From positions 2,170,001 to 2,234,000 of the forward strand of contig JADJOS010000001.1 in the NCBI GenBank assembly GCA_016713675.1: a stretch of 64,000 bases of DNA. The letters are read 5' to 3'. The position numbers were made by a program, and so were the translations under genes. A model generated the notes under the pieces. The model saw only the letters and a program-made list of their open reading frames with translations, ran no database searches and was not told the origin of the DNA. Below are positions 36,801 through 47,350 of the stretch, piece after piece; position 1 is the first letter of the stretch, and each line of letters begins with the position of its first letter. The stretch is from Acidobacteriota bacterium (lineage in GTDB: Bacteria > Acidobacteriota > Blastocatellia > Pyrinomonadales > Pyrinomonadaceae).

Positions 36801-37158
36801 AGGTGCCGTCCCGGCCGATCACACGATATTCGTAGTCAATGCCTTCGCCCAGCTTCATCGCCGAGCGGGTGCCGTCAAGCACCCATTTGCGGTCATCCTC
36901 GTGGATAACCTGGTTCCAAATATTAGGGTTCGTCTTCCATTCGTCGAGCGGATATCCAAATTTTTCGAAAGTATGGCTGATGTAGAGCGGAGTGTGCGGC
37001 GGTTCAGGCTCGACGGCATAGAACATCACCGGCAGGTTTTCGATAAAATGCCTGAACGTATTTTCCCCCGATCGCTCGCTAAGATCGTCGTGAGCGGTCA
37101 CGACCATTTCATTGGCTCGAGGGCGATTTCGTTTGTCTGATGCCTTTTTGTTTGCCAT
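33823..37158 (-). CDS. Five-PAS GGDEF-EAL cyclic-di-GMP enzyme
   Basis: A 1111-residue cytosolic sensor enzyme. Five PAS/PAC units lie at about 37-150, 160-270, 280-400, 405-522 and 530-650; units 3 and 4 are close copies (both read R-Y-R-x-L-F-E-N-A-N-D). The GGDEF domain has an intact GGDEF at 740-744 and an I-site RPGD (731-734), so diguanylate cyclase activity with product inhibition is expected. The EAL domain has EAL at 868-870 plus later SVNLSAKQL, DDFGTGYSS and AEGIETEEQ, so phosphodiesterase activity is also plausible. The PAS units may sense redox, gas or small ligands; no cofactor is evident. The gene is divergent from the PhyH-like gene. A PilZ receptor is encoded at 87-533. Confidence 0.95.
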   Translation of the reverse strand: MANKKASDKRNRPRANEMVVTAHDDLSERSGENTFRHFIENLPVMFYAVEPEPPHTPLYISHTFEKFGYPLDEWKTNPNIWNQVIHEDDRKWVLDGTRSAMKLGEGIDYEYRVIGRDGTLFWVRDRSCFIKDKDGKTLCWQGVILDVTERKLAVEGLQKREKLYRTLARTIPQTAVLLFDHEFRYTLADGEQLKNHEWTTELFEGKTLFEVFPPDISNEWKGYYERALAGESVVLQFDNDESAFQVNVMPVRDDDDEIFAGMVMWHNITERKRANDALQESEKRYRELFENANDIIYVHDLQGNYISINEAGERIFGYTREEALSMNMVQIAAPEHLSVLKRNLQKKVRGKSKQTSYEVDCIKKDGTRITLEVNSSMIEKEGVPIAVQGIGRDITDRKLAEEASRKNEERYRDLFENANDLIYTHDLEGNFTSLNRAGERITGYSRSEAIGMNVSKVVAPEFLDAARTMTARKMEDDVPTTYELEIIAKDGRRVTLELSTRLIVSNGMPVGVQGIGRDITERREAEVSLHNTISLFASTFESTADGIVVMSLDREIVTCNRKFVEMWGVDEKLIESRDGRKLGKFVAKQLKNQDDFARQLEEVYSDPMAVATGILELKDGRIFERYSQPQFLEGKPVGRVACFRDITERSQAEEKLRHYALHDTLTNLPNRVEFMNHLRQAVERADGNPHARFAVLFLDLDRFKVINDSLGHATGDKLLIAIAERLRSCVRPGDVVARLGGDEFVILLNRSGDINEVVGVADRLQHRISQPFRIDNYEVFTTASIGIIMSGTTRRAPEDFLRDADAAMYRAKESGKARYEIFDRDMHVRNMNLLQVETDLRHAVDRKEFEVLYQPIVSLETGSIREFEALIRWRHPVHGLVAPNEFVHVAEETGLIIPIGKWILEESCRQIVKWQANFAYPLSISVNLSAKQLMHPDLTAQVAAILAETQLNPRQLKLEVTETNVMEHSERSLAVLSVLDALGISLSTDDFGTGYSSLSYLQRFPFDRLKIDRSFVDKMSEGEKSIAIVKTILMLGENLGIEVVAEGIETEEQLLTLRSLGCRLGQGYLFSRPVEASVIEEMLRDAAAGTPSNSRDLFPNNAQLIEVPEIQ

Positions 37159-37382
37159 ACAGGCCGGAAAGTAGGGTAATATCCGAAATTGAACGCTCCG
37201 TTCAGGCTCGCCGGGTTGCGGTCTTTGTCTGCCGGGAATAAGCTGATACTGCGGTGCTCTGGAGGATTTGGTGTCGACGGTGTTGAGCGGCCGGGCGATC
37301 CGCCAAAAATAATGATAGCATTTCGGGCACGCGGTTTACCATCTTTTTTTTCAAACGTGTTTAACGTTTTGGCCCGGCAACA

Positions 37383-38237
37383 ATGAACATCGACCTCTCC
37401 AACTTTCACAAACAGTTGAACGCAGAATTTGCTCAATTTGGTGACGTTGTTTCGAATGCATTGACGCCGGCCCAAGTCGGGTTTTTTAACGAAAATGGAT
37501 ATTTAGCGGAGATCGATCTTTTGTCGAGACCTCAGATCGACATTCTACGAACCGAACTCAGTGAAATTATGTCGCCGGAAATGAGTGGCGATCCGCGATT
37601 TTACGAATACAATCAAAACGAGTCGAGCGACCCGTCAAAAGTGCTTTTTCACGCTCTCGGGGCATGGCGTGTGTCGGAGGCGTTTCACGATCTGATATTC
37701 TTGCCTCGCCTAGCAGCGTGTTTTCGGCAGTTGTTGGGCGGCCAGCCTCGATTTTGGCACGATCAGGTCTTTGTAAAGCCCGCGAATGACGGTGCAGTTG
37801 TCGCCTGGCATCAGGACTATTCATATTGGACCCGTACGGTTCCGAACGCACACATCACTTGCTGGATCGGGCTCGACGATTCAACTGTCGAGAATGGCTG
37901 TGTCCATTATATTCCGGGATCCCATCGCTGGCCGCTGCTACCGAGAGGCGGTTTGTCGGACGATATGGAGTCGATTTTTGAACATCTCAGTGATGAGCAA
38001 AAGTCTACGTTCAAACCCGTCGCTATCGAGCTAAAAGCAGGACAAGTGAGTTTTCATCATTCGATGACGGTACATGGCAGTTACGAGAATCGCTCGCCGA
38101 GGCCGCGTCGAGCGGCGGTGATCAACGTCTTTCGCGACGGCGTCATGTCGGATAGCGACGAACCGCTGCTCGCCGGAGTTCCGACGATAGCTCCGGGCGA
38201 AAAGATCGACGGGCAGTTCTTCCCGCTGCTGGGCTAG
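37383..38237 (+). CDS. Phytanoyl-CoA dioxygenase (PhyH)-family protein
   Basis: A 284-residue Fe(II)/2-oxoglutarate-dependent dioxygenase. The HxD pair is H143/D145 in AWHQDYSYW, the distal iron ligand is H231 in MTVHGS, and an Arg cluster (240-243) follows for the 2-oxoglutarate carboxylate. PhyH relatives hydroxylate acyl-CoAs, antibiotics or small amines, so the substrate is open. The double-stranded beta-helix core spans roughly residues 90-260. The start ATG at 37383 follows a 224-bp non-coding gap shared with the divergent PAS gene; that gap shows no clear promoter beyond T-rich stretches. The M19 gene follows after about 60 bp in the same direction. Confidence 0.88.
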   Translation: MNIDLSNFHKQLNAEFAQFGDVVSNALTPAQVGFFNENGYLAEIDLLSRPQIDILRTELSEIMSPEMSGDPRFYEYNQNESSDPSKVLFHALGAWRVSEAFHDLIFLPRLAACFRQLLGGQPRFWHDQVFVKPANDGAVVAWHQDYSYWTRTVPNAHITCWIGLDDSTVENGCVHYIPGSHRWPLLPRGGLSDDMESIFEHLSDEQKSTFKPVAIELKAGQVSFHHSMTVHGSYENRSPRPRRAAVINVFRDGVMSDSDEPLLAGVPTIAPGEKIDGQFFPLLG

Positions 38238-38297
38238 AGCTTTCTGATACGGGAAAAACACGCTAAACTTATCGCTATCTCGCCCGTAAATAAATAT

Positions 38298-39583
38298 ATG
38301 AAAAAGCTGATCTCCGTCCTGCTGCTGCTGTCATTTTCCGCCGTTTCGTTTGCTCAAACGATGCCTAAAGACGCCGATCCGGCGATTTGGGCAAAGGCAT
38401 TGAAGATCCACAAAAGGCGATCGTGATCGACGGCCATAACGACATCACGAGCCCGATGGTCGATGAGGATTTTGACCTTGCCTCCAATTCGATCGGAAAA
38501 TATCATCGCGACGGCGACCCGTTTCATACCGATCTTGGTCGGCTCAAGGCGAGCGGCATTACGGGCGAATTTTTCTCGATCTATGTGTCGGGTGCGACGC
38601 TCAAGACCGGCGGAGCGATGCGCCGGGCGATGGACCTCATCGATGCAACCTACCGCGAAGCTGAGAAGCATCCGCAAGCGCTGACTATGTGTACGACCGC
38701 AGCCGAAATTCGCCGTGCTAAAAAGGCCGGCAAGGTCTGCGCTCTGATGGGTATCGAAGGCGGCTATGCGATCGAAAATTCGCTGTACGCTCTGCGTGAT
38801 TTCTACCGTCTCGGCATCCGGTATATGACGCTCACACACAACGTGGCACACGACTGGGCGGACGCTCATCGCGATATCAAACACAACGGCCTCACCGATT
38901 TTGGCAAAGAGGTCGTCCGCGAGATGAACGGCCTTGGCATGTTCATCGACATCTCTCACGTCTCCGAAAAAGTGATGCACGACGTGCTCGACATCTCGAC
39001 GGCTCCGATCATCGCCTCGCACTCGAACGCCCGCGGCGTCAACGATCACACGCGAAATGTCCCCGACGATGTGCTCAAACGAGTTGCCAAGAACGGCGGC
39101 GTCATCATGATCAATTTCTACCCGTCCTTCCTCGACGCCCGCACAAATAAAGAGGAAAACGACCGCTCGGCCAAGTTAAAAACGCAAATCGACGCCTTGC
39201 GGGAAAAGTACAAGGACGATACCCAGGCGTATAACGAAGCCGAACGCAAACTGCTCGCCGACAACCCGATCTACGTCGCGCCGTACACCCGCATCGTCGA
39301 TCACATCGACCATATTAAGCAAGTGACAGGCACAGTCGATAACATCGGCATCGGCAGCGACTACGACGGCGTCCCGTTTCTCCCCGCAGGAATGAATGGC
39401 GCCGAAGACCTCGTCCTCGTCACCTACGAATTGCTAAAACGCGGCTACACCGAAACCGAGATCAAAAAAGTCCTCGGCGAAAATATGCTTCGTGCAATGA
39501 CCCAAATGGAGAAGGTCGCCGGCAACCGCCAGATCAGCGGGCAGGGAAGTCCGAAGAAATTAGCCGCACCGAAGACAAATTGA
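38298..39583 (+). CDS. Membrane dipeptidase (M19), interrupted by a one-base frameshift
   Basis: An ATG at 38298 opens a clear signal peptide (MKKLISVLLLLSFSAVSFAQ) in frame 0. That frame stops at 38424 after ALKIHKRRS. The catalytic domain continues in a different frame (listed from 38387), where the expected text KAIVIDGHND begins exactly after the homopolymer AAAA at 38412-38415. Adding one A there joins the two parts, so either a one-base deletion or a sequencing error split the gene. The mature part has the M19 metal ligands (HND, EGGY, THN, SHVSEK and SDYDG). M19 enzymes cleave dipeptides, including D-amino-acid ones. It ends at a perfect terminator. Confidence 0.82.
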
Positions 39584-39608
39584 AAAAGGCGGCCTGAGCC
39601 GCCTTTTT
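39583..39608. terminator. Perfect bidirectional terminator after the M19 gene
   Basis: An 11-bp perfect stem aaaaaggcggc (39583-39593) / gccgccttttt (39598-39608) with a 4-nt loop. The A- and T-runs are part of the stem and give a U-tract on both transcripts. The M19 gene (plus) and the beta-propeller gene (minus) converge on it. Confidence 0.85.
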
Positions 39609-39629
39609 CAACCGATTCACCTGCGTTCT

Positions 39630-41606
39630 CTATTCCTCAGTATCGTCCTCACCGGAATATCTGGGTAGATAGTTGCGGGGCGAGTAGTTTACTCGGCGGG
39701 TTTCGCGGAGGCGGTTGTCGTCTAGGCGGCCTTCGACCAGTTCGTAGCCGAGGAGGGCGAAGATGCGGCCTTTTAGGAAGATCGGGCGGGCGTTGCCGTA
39801 CCAATCGACGCAGCTCGCTTTGCAGCCGTCGTTTGATGAAGTGTTCTCGGCCCCGAGTTCGCCGATCTGGTCGAATTGCAGGTTTTCGTTCCTGAGAAAT
39901 AGGATCGCTGCGCTGTCTTCGATCAGATGTTTGTAGCCGCTGCGGCCTTCGCGGGCGATGGGCAGCCCCAACAGGCCGGTGTTCTCGTCCTGCGGTTTGT
40001 AGAAGAAACCGTGGCTGCGAAGCTCGCCTTGCGAGGCGTTCTTGCGGATGTACGGATTTTTCACGTCGGGGCGGTCGCCGAGTTTGATCGGGGTGAAATA
40101 GAGGTCGCTGGCGTTTATTCCGACGACGACTGCTGCGTCACCGAGCTGTTCGATGCGATCTACGCTGTGCTGTAGATTGAGATAGCTGAGGTTCGCGGTC
40201 TTCCAATTGACGGCGTAGAGCGGTGTCGAGGTTTTGTTCACCTGGCCGCCCCAGCCATTGCCGCTGCCGTAGAGCATATAGTCGCCAACGAAGCGGTTTT
40301 GGAACGTGTAGCCTTCGACCTTGGGCAGCGAGCGGTAGTTTTCGACCGACGCGTTGGTGCTGCCGTCGGCAAAGGCATCGGCCTTCACGCGAAACAGCGA
40401 CGTGTCGCCGATCGAATATTCGCTGCCCCACATAGCTTCGCCGCGTCCGTCGCCGCGAACTAGGACGTTTAGCTGCTCGCCTTCGCTCTCAAGGAACGAA
40501 AACTGATCGATCGGGGCACCCGCAACGCCCAAAGCCTGCGGTGCCGAACCGTCGAGCGGCATTTTGTAGAGCATCGATTCCGACTCAGATTTGCCGCTGC
40601 GATAGTTGTAATCGGTCGTCCAGACATAAACGGACGACTGCGACACATAGGACACGCGTCCGGCCGAGCCGAGAACCGCAGTGCCCTGACACTTCATATC
40701 ACGCGAAGCGAGATCGCATACGGTGACGGTGTGCAGAGCACCGACAGAGCTCTTTTCGATAGGACGCTCCGCACGATAGATGTTTGTCGCCGAGACGACG
40801 GGGGCGAATTCGTCGGGCTTTGCACCTTTGTGCCATTTACGTAGGGCAGGGAATTGCTGGTTCGCGTCGTTGTAATAGGCGAGATATTGCGGCGTGTAGA
40901 ACACGAGTTTGTCGCCGATCAGACGGCTGGCGTAGTTTCGCGACGAGTAGTAGTCGTTCGAACGCAGATGATAGGTCGAACGATACGCGAGTCCGCCGCT
41001 TTTGTTGATGTCGAACAGATTGATCTCCGTCCCGCCGCGTCCGTAGCTGTAGCCGATGACCACGATAGTGTTGCCCGACACTAGCATTTCGTCGTACCAG
41101 TCGCCCGACGGATCGATGCCCGGCGGATATGCCTTGACGGACGAAACGGGTTTGAGAGCATCGCCGCCGACCTTGACCGTAAACAAACGCCCGCGACGCA
41201 ATATCACCAAATGATTGCCGTGGACCTTAACAATACCGCCTTCGTCAACGCCCGCGGTCTGAGTATTTGTGATCGAATCGTCGTCCTTTCCGCCGGATTT
41301 CGATTTTGATTCGGCGGTTGCTGGTTTTGAGGAAACGACCTGCGGCATTGGTGCACCGGCCGTCGAATTGGACGAGCCAGAGTCGGTCATTACCAGTTGC
41401 TCACGCTGCCGACGGTTTTCGGTAAAGTTCTTAAAGTGCTCTTTCATTTCGGCATCCGACGTGAAAGGCTTCATCGTCTTTCGCGGTTTCGATGCCGTGC
41501 TGGTCAGTTGACCATGGACCGCATCGATCGAACTAAGATTGGTATACGAGTATGCAATAATTCCGGCCATCAAGACGACCGTTCCGATAGCAGCTGACTT
41601 TTTCAT
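39630..41606 (-). CDS. Secreted beta-propeller domain protein (PF09826 type)
   Basis: From the ATG at 41606 (preceded by a strong GGAGGGG site) the protein has 658 residues. An N-terminal signal or anchor helix (about 5-24) is followed by a linker rich in Ser, Thr and Lys. The segment TNTQTAGVDEGGIVKVHGNHL is the family hallmark of secreted beta-propeller proteins with a C-terminal propeller domain. Repeated blade-like strands follow, and a Cys pair near the end (SNDGCKASC) may form a disulfide. The function is unknown; archaeal and bacterial relatives are cell-surface proteins. The frame is open 26 codons further upstream but without support. It lies downstream of secA behind that gene's terminator. 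Confidence 0.82.
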   Translation of the reverse strand: MKKSAAIGTVVLMAGIIAYSYTNLSSIDAVHGQLTSTASKPRKTMKPFTSDAEMKEHFKNFTENRRQREQLVMTDSGSSNSTAGAPMPQVVSSKPATAESKSKSGGKDDDSITNTQTAGVDEGGIVKVHGNHLVILRRGRLFTVKVGGDALKPVSSVKAYPPGIDPSGDWYDEMLVSGNTIVVIGYSYGRGGTEINLFDINKSGGLAYRSTYHLRSNDYYSSRNYASRLIGDKLVFYTPQYLAYYNDANQQFPALRKWHKGAKPDEFAPVVSATNIYRAERPIEKSSVGALHTVTVCDLASRDMKCQGTAVLGSAGRVSYVSQSSVYVWTTDYNYRSGKSESESMLYKMPLDGSAPQALGVAGAPIDQFSFLESEGEQLNVLVRGDGRGEAMWGSEYSIGDTSLFRVKADAFADGSTNASVENYRSLPKVEGYTFQNRFVGDYMLYGSGNGWGGQVNKTSTPLYAVNWKTANLSYLNLQHSVDRIEQLGDAAVVVGINASDLYFTPIKLGDRPDVKNPYIRKNASQGELRSHGFFYKPQDENTGLLGLPIAREGRSGYKHLIEDSAAILFLRNENLQFDQIGELGAENTSSNDGCKASCVDWYGNARPIFLKGRIFALLGYELVEGRLDDNRLRETRRVNYSPRNYLPRYSGEDDTEE

Positions 41607-41696
41607 TTTTCCCCTCCGTTGCGACTTTCGGCCGCGATAGATCTCGGATAATTTCATTCCAATTCGAGAACGGAAGAGTTTCAAGAGTCTTGCAAT

Positions 41697-41728
41697 AAAA
41701 AAACAAGGCCGGAACAGTTCCGACCTTG
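41697..41728 (-). terminator. Intrinsic terminator downstream of secA
   Basis: The 12-bp stem caaggccggaac (41704-41715) / gttccgaccttg (41717-41728) has one mismatch and is followed on the minus strand by a run of seven T (41697-41703). This is a strong rho-independent terminator for secA. Confidence 0.85.
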
Positions 41729-41782
41729 CTTTCTCTTACGTTAGTTGAATGATACGCCCTTACTTACGTGCGGGCCTCCGCC

Positions 41783-44590
<2,808 letters not shown>

Positions 44591-44624
44591 GATTTCCTCG
44601 TGTTTGGTTGCGGTGCGTGCCGTA

Positions 44625-44710
44625 TGTCAGAACCGCCTGCGTTAGCGGGCGGCTCGAATGTCCTCGTCTCTCAACGCCCGTGCCCTCCCCTAACGCAAAG
44701 GGTTCTGACA
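44625..44710. repeat. Long imperfect inverted repeat upstream of secA
   Basis: The arms 44625-44645 and 44690-44710 (tgtcagaacc...tgcgttag and its complement) match at about 18 of 21 positions around a 44-nt spacer. A second inner stem, gcgggcg / cgcccgt, lies inside. It could form a cruciform or an mRNA leader structure and may be a dispersed repeat. The surrounding gap 44591-44822 has no gene. Confidence 0.65.
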
Positions 44711-44822
44711 AGAGCCAGCAAACATTAAAGCTTGCCCGATAGGACGCGCACACGCAACTCTTAGTCGTAAAAACCTATTAAAAATGGCGAGATCGGAGAT
44801 GAATGATCTTGTAGATCCGCCG

Positions 44823-45560
44823 CTACTTTGCGTTTGCCGCAAGCAGCGAATCGAGACCCGCACGGGGAAGGCGGGTGATGACGATAACTTGGTTATTTTC
44901 CCAACTGATCTGAGTATTTTTTGAGACTAATGCGTCGGAAGTGCTTTTGGGTATGCAACGCCAAAGATCCGCCAAAGAATCGTATGCGATGAACGCCTGG
45001 TGAGCCTCAGCATCGTTTTGGCGCAGTATTCTAACTGTTGAGACCAGCCCTTTGTCATCAAGGGAAAGGGCAAACTGGAATCGCTCTCGACTGTCGACAC
45101 TAGCCGCCGGAAACAGCCGAGCCAACGCCAATAAGCTGGTTTCGAGTTTGTGCTTTGCCTTTCCAGAAATGAGTCGCGGCCGGGCATTGTCAACATAAAC
45201 AGCAACACTGGTCGGCAATCCAACGTCTCCAAAGGCATTACCGGTTAGCGAGAACGGCGGTGATTTTAATTGTGAAAGTGCAGATGTTAATTCAGAGAAC
45301 GCACTAGAATATGAATAGAAAGTTGTCTCGGAAACCGGATGCCGCTGTTGCTTTTCTCGCAACTTTGCGGCCAGTTTCTCACAGTCGTCCGGCTTCTTAT
45401 CCAGATCATCATTGACCTCGATCTCATCCTTGACGTTGAACTGCTTCGTCATCGCCGCCTGTGCAAGGATCTGCGGCGTCGCGCCGACGAGCACCAGGCC
45501 GAGATAAACGCCTAGTGTCGCGAGGACGAGGATCGAGTTTTGATTCTTACGAGTGGTCAA
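44823..45560 (-). CDS. Unknown membrane-anchored exported protein (operon with 45564-47009)
   Basis: A 245-residue protein that I do not recognise. It starts with a hydrophobic segment (about 8-34, signal or single anchor) ending AQAAM, followed by an acidic-charged stretch (EIEVNDDLDKKPDDCEKLAAKLREKQQ, about 45-72) that may be a coiled coil, and a C-terminal globular region with mixed alpha/beta pattern and a W/V-rich end. Its start is 3 bp after the stop of the upstream gene at 45564, so the two are translated together. They probably form a membrane pair with a common envelope role. A function cannot be assigned. Confidence 0.65.
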   Translation of the reverse strand: MTTRKNQNSILVLATLGVYLGLVLVGATPQILAQAAMTKQFNVKDEIEVNDDLDKKPDDCEKLAAKLREKQQRHPVSETTFYSYSSAFSELTSALSQLKSPPFSLTGNAFGDVGLPTSVAVYVDNARPRLISGKAKHKLETSLLALARLFPAASVDSRERFQFALSLDDKGLVSTVRILRQNDAEAHQAFIAYDSLADLWRCIPKSTSDALVSKNTQISWENNQVIVITRLPRAGLDSLLAANAK

Positions 45561-45563
45561 TGC

Positions 45564-47009
45564 TTATTTTTTTGCCGTGTTGTCGCCGGGACGCACGATG
45601 GCGTTGCCATTGGGTTGATTGGGTTCGGTTTTCTGCTCGGCAAGTTTCTTCTTGATCATGTCCTGTACCTGGGGGGTCGGCATTCGGACACTTAAGATCA
45701 CCGCGTTGCCTTCAGCTGTGGAGGACGCGGCCTTGAGAAACTTCACGATCTCTTCGTCAGCGGTCATTCCGGCGATCCCAAACGTACCATTGAGGCCGCT
45801 CGAAAGAGTCTTAGCTATATTTTCGTCTGCCTGTTCGGTCCTGATCGAAGCGAGAAACTCAGCGTCGTTCTGTTCGATTGAAATAATGACTTTCCTTTCT
45901 TTCGGTTTCTTTTTCGCGAGCTCCTCGCGATCTTCTTTTGTCAATGCATAAGCATACCATCCGGCATCCCCAACGGCGGCGATCCACTCGCGAACGAGTT
46001 TCGACATTTTGGGGTCGTTCTTGACACCGGGAGCCTGTTGCTCTTTCGCGTTCTTGAGGATGATCGTCTTGCCGTCCTTGCCGATCCCAAGGGTTCCGGT
46101 GACACTGATCTTAAATGCAGTATCGAGCTTGACCTCATTGGCCTCGACCTTGGCGACAGTATCTTTTGCCTTGTCCTTGATCGGACGCTTGTTAATGAAG
46201 ATCCCAAACTGATCAGGCTTTGCCTCGTCCTGTGGATCGGTCGCGGCCTGTGTGTTCGGGTCGGTCGTCGGCTTCATCCCGGGGAAACCCTTGACGGTCC
46301 CGTCAGGGTTCAACTTGTTAGCTTCAGGGTTTTCGGTGGTTACTTTCGGCTTCTTGACCTTTGTCGTCGGGCCGGTGCCGGCGACATCGTTGTCGTCGAG
46401 GTCTTTCGGCAGTTTGCTCAGATCCGTGACGTTGTTGTTACGCTTCGGGATGTTGGGCTGCGTGTCAAAGATGCTGCCGCCCGGCTTGTATGGCGAATTA
46501 GGCGGTATTCCGGCCGGAATTCCGGGTGCCAAATAGCCCGGTTCGAGCCCGACGCCATTCTGTTGATCAAGCATCGCCTGATACTGTACCGGATTTGCGA
46601 TCTGGAAATAATCGGACGGATAGCGGAGCTTTTCGCTCTCGGGCGGAAGTTCGGTAAAGACCAGCGTCGCGTTGTCGATCTCTGTCTTTTCGTATGCGAC
46701 ATCGGCAAACTCGCGTTCGGTGCCGAATAGCATCGCTCCGACATACACCGTATCCAGAACCTGACAAACGCTGCCAACGAGCGGGCTGTCGCAGCCCTTC
46801 ATCGTCAGAACAGAGGTCTGTGCAAATACCAGCAGCGCCAACAGATTAACCGCTGCCGAAGCGCCCAAAATTTTGTACAAACGGGGAGATGGAGACCAGC
46901 TTTTGATCTCGTATGTGCTGAACAGATCGCCTTCCTGCACGGGCTCGACGGCGGCGTCGGCCTGCGGTTGCTGTATCGGTTCCTGTTCGTATAATGACTG
47001 CTCAAACAT
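45564..47009 (-). CDS. Unknown single-pass membrane protein
   Basis: A 481-residue protein with an N-terminal cytoplasmic segment of about 45 residues, one transmembrane helix (about 47-68, ILGASAAVNLLALLVFAQ) and a long external region. That region is Pro/Gly/Asn-rich in the middle (PGYLAPGIPAGIPPNSPYKPGG, about 163-184), with many charged residues and a KTK/KPKV stretch, then a more regular alpha/beta C-terminus (about 290-455) ending in a Gln/Asn-rich tail. It is not a recognised family. The downstream partner (44823-45560) starts 3 bp later. A TonB-like or periplasmic linker role is conceivable but only a guess. The 341 bp upstream hold no other gene. Confidence 0.65.
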   Translation of the reverse strand: MFEQSLYEQEPIQQPQADAAVEPVQEGDLFSTYEIKSWSPSPRLYKILGASAAVNLLALLVFAQTSVLTMKGCDSPLVGSVCQVLDTVYVGAMLFGTEREFADVAYEKTEIDNATLVFTELPPESEKLRYPSDYFQIANPVQYQAMLDQQNGVGLEPGYLAPGIPAGIPPNSPYKPGGSIFDTQPNIPKRNNNVTDLSKLPKDLDDNDVAGTGPTTKVKKPKVTTENPEANKLNPDGTVKGFPGMKPTTDPNTQAATDPQDEAKPDQFGIFINKRPIKDKAKDTVAKVEANEVKLDTAFKISVTGTLGIGKDGKTIILKNAKEQQAPGVKNDPKMSKLVREWIAAVGDAGWYAYALTKEDREELAKKKPKERKVIISIEQNDAEFLASIRTEQADENIAKTLSSGLNGTFGIAGMTADEEIVKFLKAASSTAEGNAVILSVRMPTPQVQDMIKKKLAEQKTEPNQPNGNAIVRPGDNTAKK

Positions 47010-47169
47010 ATAAAAAGTATAAAATCGTCTAGTCTAACGGCCGATAATGCTTGCCCTGTCGGTTAGACGCTTTGCCCCGCACCAAAGGTTGCGAGGCAAT
47101 TGAGTATTTTATCACCAACGTGCGTCCTTTGGAAAGAAAATCTAAGCGATCTTTATGTCGCTCTCTCCG

Positions 47170-47202
47170 GCCTCTGCGAAAACCTCCGCGAGCTCTGCGT
47201 GG
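47170..47202. repeat. Degenerate 'ctctgcg' repeat in a 340-bp gap
   Basis: The gap 47010-47350 has no supportable gene. It holds gcctctgcgaaaacctccgc followed by gagctctgcgtgg, which looks like one arm of the dispersed gcagag-type element (copy 2 at 10587-10673). Small open frames across it are not supported. Confidence 0.4.
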
Positions 47203-47350
47203 AACTCATTTCATCGACCCTTTTCCATGCTGAGAATGCACAGAAAGACGCATTGTTTGTTGAGCGTTCGTTTGACAAACATCTGTCTTTCAACCTTAAA
47301 CAACAACAGAACGTTCGACATTGCCTTGCTCAAACCTTAACATTCGAAAT

